A DNA stretch of 64,000 bases, from contig NC_051141.1 of the NCBI RefSeq assembly GCF_014839805.1, positions 13,710,777 to 13,774,776 of the forward strand. The letters are read 5' to 3'. This stretch comes from Manduca sexta. Taxonomy: Eukaryota; Arthropoda; Insecta; Lepidoptera; Sphingidae. The notes under the pieces are model-generated. The model was not told the DNA's origin, searched no databases, and saw only the letters and a list, made by a program, of their open reading frames with translations. The position numbers and the translations under genes are program-made. The number at the start of each line of letters is the position of its first letter. Positions within the stretch are counted from its first letter, which is position 1. Of the stretch, positions 38,901 through 50,900 are shown one piece after another.

Positions 38901-41900
38901 TTACATATAAATAGCAGCACACCTTTTTCCCATTTTAGGGGTAGGCAGCAGTTTAACACCACAGCGCGATAGTTGTACTGTGATCGAAGTATATGAGTTG
39001 TGTTTTTGCGTTGGGTTTGCTTGAATCTACTTCTTACATACATATATATATATAGCATTACACCTTTTTCCCTTTGTCAGGGGTACTCAGAGGTGCAACT
39101 TCTCAACGCGATAGTCGTATTGTGAGCGAAACACATCTACGCCATCGAGACAGTCAATTTTTTACTAAAACAAAAAAGCAAAAATAAAAAATTATTTTAA
39201 CAAAAAATTAAACCGCCTTCAAAAACCACTCAAAACCATAAAATAGTTTCACATAACAAGTATATACTGGATACCAATTTTGGAGTCGGTGCCTAATTAA
39301 AATTGTTAGTTAAGCTAAATAAATACATTAACGAATATACGAAAACAATGTGCTGCCAGCGTACAAAGTCAGCAAGTCAGATGAACACACCTCCGCAGCA
39401 CAGCAAATGGAAGCTATTAAGGAAATATTTAAATTTGTGAACTGTACTCCAAAATTGGTATCCAGTATACACCAGTTATGTGAAATTATTTTATGGTTTG
39501 AGTGGTTTATTGTAAATATTTTGTTAAAATTATTTTTATTCAATTTCAACATCCCACAACATTTTAGGGGCTCGTCCGGGATCAAGCTAAATATTGGCAT
39601 GTAGTGTACAAAATCGATAAAAGACGAAGTATCACCGATGCAAATGCTTTGGGACGCTCTACGTAACGTCATTGAAGGCTACGGGATGTATTAAGGAGAA
39701 TAACGAAGGTCCAGAATTTTACAGATAATTTAACAAGAATGCAACCGAAAAAAAAAAATATGAGCAGAGTCAAGAAGAAAAATATCACGATGTCGAGGTA
39801 CCTACATATTTCTTTTCGCGATTTGGAGAAATCGATGAATATGTTACCGGAGAAGACACTTACCCTATTAATGAATTCAAATGAATGAGATGCAGAATTT
39901 GAAGATGTTTCTGAATTGCTGAAGTCTTCGCACAACGGCTTTTAGGAGGTACTGCCAAATTGTAATCGAAAGAGTAAAGCACTATACAAATCTGTGGGAC
40001 TCATAAAAGAATTTACTCCAAAATTAAATAGTGTAATTATTGATAAGAGACTAGTTACTCGTAAAATGAAAAATGAAGAGACATACTAACAGTATTTCTT
40101 GGCAATGAAAGAAATAGCTTTACATGGATTACATAGAAAGGATGAAGATGCAGAACTGATTGAATATGTGATTGATGGAATTAGAGACGCTGAATCTAAT
40201 ATAATAATTCTTTATTCTGCTTCTGATCTTAAGGAATTTGGCAAGAAGTTAGAGATTTACAGCGAATTTAAAAAGAAAATGCTTTTTCGACTAATTTCTT
40301 CAACTTCGTCTTATCAAGGAAACCGAAAACAATCCAATTTTGGCACGCATAAGAGAAGATGCTTTAATTGCGGCGAGGTTGATTATTATTCTTCTACATG
40401 CACAAAAGGTGTTAAATGTCTTAAATTTAATGACTTTGGACATAAAGCCCCTGATTGCGCAATTAAACCCGAAGAGACGCTAAATGTTTTGAAAAAAAAA
40501 ACATGGATCTAGTCCCATTTAAATGGGTGAAGATAGGTGTTACCATAATAACTTTCATAAAAGTAGATGATGTTCAAAATAGTCGTAAAATGTTACACTA
40601 AAGCAATGCAACAGTTGATGAAAAAAAAAAGAAACAAATCGATCTCTACAAAAATTAAATCCAGGAATATTCCAACAATTAAATATGGGTCACTTGAATT
40701 GAATAAATCGATGATAACTAAACATGTAGTAAATAAACCTAAAGAATCTAGTATGGTAAAAAAAAATAAGTTACCTCAATAAATGTCAATACGAATGGCA
40801 ATAAAGTATTTGTTGTACCTAAGAAGATGAAGAAGATGCAAACTGTAATAATAAGAAAGAATCATGAAAGAGGATACTTTAGTATAGTAAAGACGGAAGA
40901 AAAGTTGGTTGGGCGTGGCCAATGTAGCGTATAGCCCAACTAAAGAGAAAAAATTAAAAAATGAAGTAAGTAGTAAAGTGTGATTTTTCTTATTATTTTA
41001 ACCAAAGTCACTTCAGTATCCTAACTTAAATACAAGAAGAAAATGTTAAAAGCTAAAGAAAAGCAGTAACATTTTATATAGTTAGCGATTTAGAAGTTAT
41101 CAAGAAGACACAGTTTTCAAGAAGGTCTAATCAGCACAATTAGGTCCGCTGATCTGATGAAGCCGAAGTGGGAAAACGAAGATATTTTATCTGAGGCAGA
41201 TGAATAGTCAGGACAGCCGTGTGGGAATTTAAGATGGTTTTAGTCTATTTGAGTTACTTGCTGGTTATAAAACATACATGGTCTCCCAGAAAAAAGTATC
41301 AAGCGGTAGTCCAGAGACAGAGCACCCCTTGGGGTATCCGAATCACTTTATGATTTTTCATAGATTTCGAGTTATGAATATTCTTCTGAATTTTTGTGAA
41401 TTTACGATTTGAAAAATTAAATTATTATTTTTTTAAGTAGAAGACTTCTTCGAGATTTTTTTGTTGCAATAAATTTTTTATTATTTGTACTTATTTTTGC
41501 TAAAAACAATGAGCTTCGTAACTGTAATGAAAATTATGAAAATGTTGGTGTAAAGTGAAAAACTTACGTTCTTTGAATTATGACTTAAATTTTCAACTTT
41601 AAATTAAAAATCTAAACAGGTGATTTCGTGCTTCTAAGGTAGCACATAATTTCTCCAGGCTCTCAACTTACATATTCATAAAAAAATAGCCCTTCATGGG
41701 GGCTACTTTGGCTAAAATTAGCCTTAAAAGAAAGCGAGATGGAAAATTAAAATTTGCCTTTAACTTATATTTATGTTTTTGACGTCTCATCATTCCTAAG
41801 ATTAATTATTTAGTTTAATAACTAACTGAAAATGACTCCATGAAAGCTATGAGTTAAAAATTTGGTATATTTTTATGTTTAAGTATAATTAATTTTGCAT

Positions 41901-44900
41901 TATTCGTTCTCGTAGTTTAAGGGTTGGTGCCTGTAATTAGAATGGGCCGACGGGATAAGTCATAAGATACCGAATTATTGCTATCTCTCTCTATTTCACG
42001 AAAGATTAATTAAAAGCCGAATATATTTTACGACAGCATTGTTTACGTTGAACTGCTTGAAATGTGTATTAAATAAGTGTTAGTACAGGTTCCCTGGTAC
42101 ACTTTTCATCGGTTATTACTATCAAGCTGATTTTTCGTGGGTAGCTTCCTTTTGACTAGACGCCGAAGTTTTTCCTTACAGTAATGATGGTAAATGGTAG
42201 CTTAATATGGGTAGCATGGACAAAATGTGTAGATTTGACGAATTTTAAAAAATTATTACTAACCGAATTTATCTTTGTTAATTATCGAGATAATTATCTA
42301 AATAACGTGAAAAAATTGTCCTACAAAATATAAGGTTTGGTTAGTGAGTCCCCTCTCTCCAACATGTATCATAAACAAGGTCATGAAAAATAATTATTAA
42401 CCAGCAATTTTTTTTTATTATTGGTTAGCTAACATTTGCATAGCTTACTACTACATTGTTCTACAAATTGCGTGGTATGTCATCTTGGTCCTACGCTCAT
42501 AAGTTGTCAATATCGCAGGACTTTTTTTTATTAGTAACTGTAGGACAAAGGTATCACATGATAGGTTAATATATTTGTCGTCCAAATAAAACAACGTCCT
42601 ACAAAAAAAAGGTATGTTTTATTAGTCCTACAAGATTAATAATTTTAGGGTATACAAAATGAAATGAAATGAAACGATTGAAAATTGAACTTACATTAAA
42701 TTAATTCTTAGTTAAATATACTTAGTTATATAAGAATATAAATTTAAATCGTAAAGAAATTAAGCACATAAATTATTTTTCTATGCAATATAAAATATAT
42801 TGGATGGCAATTGATAATTTAATTTACAGGCATTCTCGAAAACAATCGAGCATTTCCGAACATAACCGAACTCTCCGACTGTTAATGGAGTAAATTGAGA
42901 ACATGTGGAAAATTTTACTATTTTCATAAATATATAAAATATATAAATTTTTATCTATTTTCAAATATATTTATCTTATAAACTAAATTTTTGAAGAAAA
43001 TATGAAAAATATACTTTCTATAATTATTATTAAAAGAATACAGCAAAACTTACAGATTAATATTACTTACTCCTTTTTTTTTTCAGATAATTACGTAAAA
43101 ATATGAACTTACAAAATTATTTTTTATTTATTTAAAATAAAAATAATAATCAATGGACTTACCTTTGCTTTACCTTAAGACCTACCTTACTTTTACCTTA
43201 AGACAAATATTTAGATTTTACTCTAAATTCCTTGTAACAAGAGGAATGATAACCGATTATTTAATCACTCCAACTTTCAACCAATACAGCATCACAAAAT
43301 TTGTGTTTATAATCCTACGAGCAGATAATAAAGTCTTACAAGAAAGCCACATATCTTTATTATTTTTTGTATTTCTTCTCTTTTTTCTTGAAAATTAGAG
43401 TTTTCAGATAATAAATTACACAAAAAACACTCCATTATTATTTTGCAGCACAGATTACTATTCAAATTATTTTTCGAAAGACGAATAAAATAGGAGGTTG
43501 ACTAAAAACATCTTTACATGGTTATGATCGACACAAGCATGGGCAAGCATGAAATACCTAGTCCACAGTAAACAATGCTGTGCGCATGCGTTTGTGAGCA
43601 AGGATAATAGTGTGCCTCAGCTCCAATAGCAAAATGTACAAAATAATATTATTTTTAATTTCATGAATTTCAACTATGTAAGTGGAGGACTGGAATAACG
43701 TACCACGCAATTTGTAGAACAATGTGGGTAAACCATGCAAATGTTAGATAACCAATAAAAAAAATCAGCTGGTTAGTAATTATTTTTCATAACCAAGGTC
43801 ATGCCTTGGTTATGATACATGTTGGAGAGAGGGGACTCCCTAACCAAACCTTATATTTTGTAGGACAAATATTATTTCACGTTATTTAGATAATTATCCA
43901 GATAATTAACAAAGGAAAATTCGGTTAGTAATTTTTTTTTTAATTCGTCAAATCTACATATTTCATCCCTATTATCTTAGTTATAAACCACAATCGAGAA
44001 TTTTCGTACAAGAATTTGTTGGGCGTCTCATTGAAACGAAGCTATTCTCGAACATTTAGCTTGATAGTAATTATTTTTACATTAAGTATTAGTACTACAA
44101 CTTTAAAGCGTAGGACGAAGATGACATACCACGCAATTTGTAGGACAATGTGAGTGGTAAGCTATGCAAATGTTAGCTAACCAATAAAAAAAAATAGCTG
44201 GGTAGTAATTATTTTTCATGACCTTGTTTATGATACATGTTGGAGAGAGGGGACTCACTAACCAAACCTTATATTTTGTAGGACAAATATTTTTTCACGT
44301 TATTTAGATAATTATCTCGATAATTAAAAAAGAAAAATTCGGTTAGTAATACATTTTTAAAATTCGTCAAATCAACACATTTTATCCTTGCTACCCATAT
44401 TAAGCTACCATTTACCAACATTACTCTAAAGAAAAACTTGGGCGTCTAGTCAAAAGGAAGCTACTCACGAAAAATCAGCTTGATAGTAATAAACGATGAA
44501 CAGTGTATCAGGGATCCTGTACTATGTTGTCTGTTATTTTGAAACGCAAACCTTTCTTCAGCATAGCAAACGCTGAGGAAAACGTCAACGTGAAGGAATG
44601 TTTGCGTTTTTTATGTTCATGTCATTGAGTCTAGAGTTGCGTGTTGTACTTGCAAATAAAACTTAGGCTGTTATGAAATTTATTTTAATGATATCTCCAA
44701 AAAGAACATCGTAATCAAAACTACAAACTAAACTTGTATTCAAACATAGTACATACTTAAATAATTCTAAATGAATAATAAGTATCGAATAAATTTACAA
44801 AATTCCATTTTTAATGGAAACAACGAGTCGTATACTAGGTAGGTCAGACAGGAGTCTTATCTTTCGGTTTGTAAGTGAGAAAGTAGTCCCGGTATTGAGG

Positions 44901-47900
44901 TAGCACAATGGCTATTTGTCCAGGTAGACCGCAGTTAGTGAGCGCTTCTTTAACCTTCTCTTCGTTCAGTTCTTTCATTTCACATAATTCCGTCAAAAAT
45001 TCTAGCCATTCTTCAAAAGTTAATTCAGTTTTGCTAAAAATATTAATTTAATACACTATACAGAACATTCAGACATAGTTTTAAATATTCACATAATAAT
45101 ATGCTAAATGCCTAATATGTGCGTAGTAGTGAGCCGCCTATTTTAGTATGTTTGTCGAACATAGGAGTTTAGCGTAAACAAATTGATATAATATAAGAGG
45201 TCCTTAATCCTTACCGTCTGGACTCTAGAGGGCAGACATTCGGTAAATTTTAAGAAAATCGACGATTGCATAACAAATAAAGTCATTGAAATAGGACTAT
45301 TTTAAGATTTAATCACAATTAAGTATTATTATTTTAACTCCCGATATTTCGTAGGCTTTGCATCTTTCATGGTCTTAGGGTCCGTCCCGTATCACTATAT
45401 ATTTTAATTTCAATGTCTAACATTCTCGTAAACATCATTACATAAAGTATTCTAAAAAGTCTAAGTGTAGTCTTTTTTCGCAAAATTTCGCCTTATTACT
45501 ATTTATTTTAGTACGTGAAGAGAGGTAGTCAGAAATTATGTTTTAAAAATTACACGAAGTAAATGTGACCAGGCTGTGTTGCTCGCATTGGCACGGGACC
45601 CAGGGCCGTAGCTAGACTCGAATTTAAGGTAGGGCATTTGTGGTTACAGGTAGGTCACTGGTTAATCGGTTTTTGGCTTTCTTGACTTATGCACGTGAAT
45701 GACTCAGGTTGATACTTACGTAATTGTTGAGTAATATACAGGTTGTAATAAAATTCCCTGAAAATCTCGAAAGGGGGTTATTCCACCCATCAATACGAAT
45801 AACTGTTACTATGGGACCAACATCCAAATCGTGAAATAAAAAACCCGCTGCTCCATATATTTTGATGAAGTAGTTATGTATAATTTAGTTGATTATTAAG
45901 GTAGGGCATTAGTATTTTAAGGTAGGGCATTGCCCCACAATGCCCCCCCCCCCCTAGCTACGGCCCTGACGGGACCGTGTGCATTCTTCACATATGCAGC
46001 AACGGTGATCAGCCAGTTGAACCGCGCTTAGCCGCCCAAAACTACGATGCATAAAATTATAATTTATATTATTTAAGTATATGTATAGATATTTAATTTT
46101 TTACAGTAGATAAGTATAGCAATGTACAATTCATAGTCATACAATATGCAATCACATAATATTAGTCAGGTACTAATGTAAAATTACATCTTAAAATAAT
46201 GTAATGAATGATTTATCATTGTAAATAAACACAAACTTTATTAACAACTAGCATTTGCTCGCGTGAAAGAGTTTTTTAGAAAAAAAAAGTAGCGAAAGCC
46301 CTTTCCAGGGTCCTAAACTATCCTCTTAACAAATTACACTGAAATCCGTTTTGAGTTTGTCGCATTTAGACAACAAACAGATGCGGCGGGTGACTTTTTA
46401 TAAAAGCAATAAATCCATCATACATGATTGTTACGTAATCTTAATCGTTTTTGCAGTGCTTGCCGCGGACGGATGCTTTCAAAATTAATATAAGTTTACC
46501 CGTTTTCGCATCATTTTTCATTGATGATCTGCTCTTATTGGTCATAGCGTGATGACATATAGCCTGTAATCCTCCTCGATAAATGAATCAAACACTAAGA
46601 GAATTTTTCAATTCGGACCAGTAGTTCTGAGATAAGCGCGTTGAAACAAACAAACTAACTCTTCAACTTTATATACTACGACGGTACAAAACTTCACGGA
46701 CTTCCCAATTTGCATTAATCGGAGACTTAAAATTTTGTGTCATTATATTACACGATTTTTATTACCTACTTACCATAAAAAATATTAACTTATGATATTT
46801 CGTTAGAGATAAGGGTGCGTAAAGTTAGACTATCGCAAAAAATAATCGAAATGAATAAAATTGAGTAGCGTGCTGTAATCAAATTCTTGACAAAAGAAGG
46901 CAAAATATCGACGAAAATCAAACAACGTTTAGGTGCCGTATACGGGTACTCTTCTCCTCCGTATTCAATGGTTACAGAGTGAGTGAAACAATTTCGTTTA
47001 GGAAGAGAATCGATTGAAGATGAACCGCGTCCAGGACGACCTTCTGAGGTCATTACGGATGAAAGCATTAAATTTTTGGAGGAGAAAGTACTGAAAGACA
47101 TACGACTGAAGACTAGAGAATTATCAGCAATGACTGGGCTCTCCAATAACAACAGTGCTTAGAATCCTGCATGAACATTTGGGAATGAATATAAGGTCAG
47201 TGCAAGGTGGGTCCCTCGACTTCTTTCCGCAGTTCAAAACCAAGAAAGAGTGAAGTGCTGTAAGCAGTTTTTATCCCTTTGTGAAGGTAGTCAGAAAGAA
47301 GTTTTGGATTCGATTGTTTCTGATGACGAAACTATGGTCCTGTACCATGATCCACTCTCAAAAAGGAATCGATGGAGTGGCGTCGTCCGAGTTCACCACG
47401 GCCAAACCCCCAGAAAAACATCATGGCCACAATCTTTTGGGATTGTGAAGGAATTTTATTTTTAGATTTTAAAGAACGCATCACCATAGTGACTGGCGAT
47501 TACTATGTTCTTCTATTTCGTCAATTGCGAGACGCTATCAAAGATAAACGGCGAGGGAAACTGTTGCGAGGAGCGTTGCGGCTTCACGACAACGCGCCGG
47601 TGCACACGTCCGCTGTTTCCAAAGCTGCAATCAGGGAATGCGGCTTCACTGAGCTCGACCATCCACCCTATAGTCCCGACTTGGCCCCAAGTGATTACTA
47701 TTTATTCTCAAAATTGAAATCTGACTTGCGAGGAAAAAAATTTGACACTGATGAAGAGGTGAAATCTGCAGTTTTAACACATTTTGAACAGAAAAATTCA
47801 GAGTACTTTTTTAAGGGTATAGAAATGTTAGTAAAGAATTGTGAAAAGTGCATTGAAATAAATGGAGACTATATTGAAAAATAATAGTGGTTCAGGCCAA

Positions 47901-50900
47901 AAAGTTTTGGACCTTATTACGTAGGTGTCCCAAGAAATAGTGTCAAGCGGAGGTCTAGAGATAGAGCACCCCTTGAGGTATCCGAATCACCCCATAATAT
48001 ATGTTCCGCGATTTTTCATAGATTTCGAAGTATGAATATTTTTGTGAATTTTGGAGAATTTTCTATTTGTAAAATTATTATTTTTTATTTTAAGTAGAAG
48101 ACTTCAAGATTTTTTTGTTAACTAAATTTTGATTACTTACTATACTTACTTACAAGACGAATTACACCCCAACTATGGAGACATAAATTTAGAGTCACAT
48201 ACAGTAACATACATATTAAGATCATTGTCTTTTTTAAATAAATCTTGTTAAACCAACATTAGTATTCTACACACTATGTTTCTTTTTCTTCAAAGTTCTT
48301 ATGTGAGACGATTTTTTGGCTTTGGTATTGATAAAAGCTACGCAGCGAAATGGTCGTCGATTGTGACTTGACCCGACTCTGGACAAAAACATAACCCAGA
48401 ATCACTCAACCGATGCAGAAAATGTAAGCTAGAATATCGTATCACAAATACACTGATTATTATAGGTAACAAATTATTTCAATAACATTTATTGACATTT
48501 GCTTACGTTTACTTATAATTGTGGTAAGTACATAAATGCAGTTTTAAAATACTTTGCGTTAAAAAAAGATAAAATGATATTTTTATTTAATTTTATTTAA
48601 GAGGAACAGAAAAGTCTCTCATTAAATAAGTAAAGAGTAAAATTACGCATGTACTGAACTAATAGAGATGTAACCAACACTGCTGTTTACAGTTTAACAG
48701 AAAACTTTACAAAGAAGGAACAAACAAGTGTATGCATTTTTTACAAGTGTATAAATTTGTGCTACAAAAGTTATTACCAATTAATAATTATAAGTCGCTG
48801 TGATATTGGAAACGAGATGTCACATCTTTTGTTTTATATTATTCTAGAAGTTTACATACATTATAAAAAGTGCCATCTGTTGCCGAAAAGCTTTACTATT
48901 TCTGAGTAGTGATTTGTTGTGAAATTTATCAATTAAAGTTATCGATATTTTTTTCTTAATACGTTACAACAAGGACGTGCAAGTCTACTCTTTAATTAGT
49001 TGCTTTACCAACTAGTTGACCAGACAGGCGTTGTACCGTCTTAACTATGAATTTGCAGCGCGCATTCTGCCAATCGCTGACAATTATTTCAAACAATTGA
49101 CAGTTATATAAAATTAATATTTTCGTTAAGTTTTCTAATTTTCCGACCAACTTTTTGAATTTTTTCTTTGCCTTCCTAAACCTAAACCTTCGCCTGAGAA
49201 TTACAATCACAGCAATTAAAAATAGTGAAATCGGTCCAGCCGTTAACGCGTGATGGCGTGACCAAGGGAAATAAGGTTTATTTTTTATATGTGTAGAGAT
49301 AACAAATTAAATTCTACACTTATATGATTTAAATAAATAATATCTACTATGTATACTTTAGTATGTGTAGTATCATTATAGATTTCTACTAGTAATTATA
49401 TTCGTTCATGAAAGATGGTTTTGCTTGGCCGAACCACTCAATTTATGAAGAAATTCATTCTTATGTTATTTTGGTCTGTAAGAGAAACACGAATATTATT
49501 ATAGACTTTGTCTATAATATAAGATAAAAAGTATAAATAATTATACATTTAAAAAAGCTTTCAACAAGCATTGATTAGACATAATAAGGAGTTATTCGTT
49601 TTAATAGCATTTGAATGATACACCCGACATAAACTTTGTTTAACTCTTTGTAACTTATGAGTTTCATTAAATAGGGTCAATGTTGGTATATTTTTTTTTT
49701 ATGTTAAGACAGTCACGTTAATTATATTCTTTAGTTTACTTACGAAAATCTTAGATATATCTATTCACATAAATACTTAATGTAATATGTACGGGTCATT
49801 GTTACTTATATATCATTGAAAGCAATTAATTATTGTTATCTTTAGAAATTTCAATGGTAAATCCTTAATACAAACTAATTTTATCTACTATGCAATAGAT
49901 AAAGCGTTTTCTAATTGATTTTACTTTTTTAATCTTCTCAATGCCTCTCTATATCAATATCTTAGTTCTGTTTGCATGGAGTTGATTTTTAAAGCAGAGT
50001 ACCAACGCCATCTATCAGCGTTTTACAAAACCATCGAGTTGATTTTAAAAACGGAGTGCCAACGCTATCTATCGGCATTCTACAGAATCTACGCTAAAGT
50101 CGACATAATACATTGTCTCACAACAATGACAAGCAAGTAATAGCATTATATTTGAGTGTACAACAACTTGACATCAAGAAATTTAATTGTGTTGCGATTC
50201 CGTCTGGCATCTTATCAATATCGATATATTATGCTTTGTCTATCGGTTATGGTAAATTCACAGCGGTGCTAAAATCAACACTTTAATCCATAGAACGTAA
50301 GTTTTTCACTTTACAACAACATTTTCAAATTTTCATTGCAGTTACGACGCTGATTGTTTTTACCAAAAATAAGTACAACTAATGAAAATTTAGTTGCAAC
50401 AAAAAATCTCGAATAAGTCTTCTACTTAAAAAAAATGTTGAAATCGTAAATTAAAAAAGTTCATAAACATATTCATAACTCGAAAACTATGAATATACGT
50501 GGGGGTGATTCGGATACCACAAGGGGTGCTGTAGCTCTACCTCCGTTTTAAACTATTTTCTGGGACACCCTGTATAGCGCGACGGAAACCTGGAAACCTT
50601 AGAAAAAGACAACCTGGAAAAGTAGATGCTCACCGGCAAGCTCGAAGGTAAGCGACCAAGAGGGCGTAATCCGAAGCGCTGGTCGGACCAAGTCGCCAAC
50701 TTCCTAAATATGCCAATGAGCGTAGCGGTGCATCAAGCCGAAGATGGTGCCTCGTGTAGAACATAACTGAATGACCTTGGACGGGATCAGAGTCCTCAAT
50801 AATGAGGGGCCGACTAAAGAGAGAGAGAATAGTATCAATGAATCTTCGTAGAGTTTTCGTTGCATGCGCCGCGTAAACAGTTAAAGTTATGCAACAAGTA

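Larger units (their letters stand above)
38317..41281 (+). mobile_element. Decayed Gypsy-like LTR retrotransposon
   Basis: The proposed 5' LTR begins 'tgtgggaatacttaatctaa' at 38317 and ends near 39561. A primer-binding site and gag remnant follow. At 41220 'tgtgggaatttaag' restarts the LTR sequence, which is cut off after about 60 bp by another repeat. The two LTR starts match only loosely (roughly three quarters by eye), so the copy is old. Pol is not recognised, so most of the interior has been lost. Confidence 0.5.
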
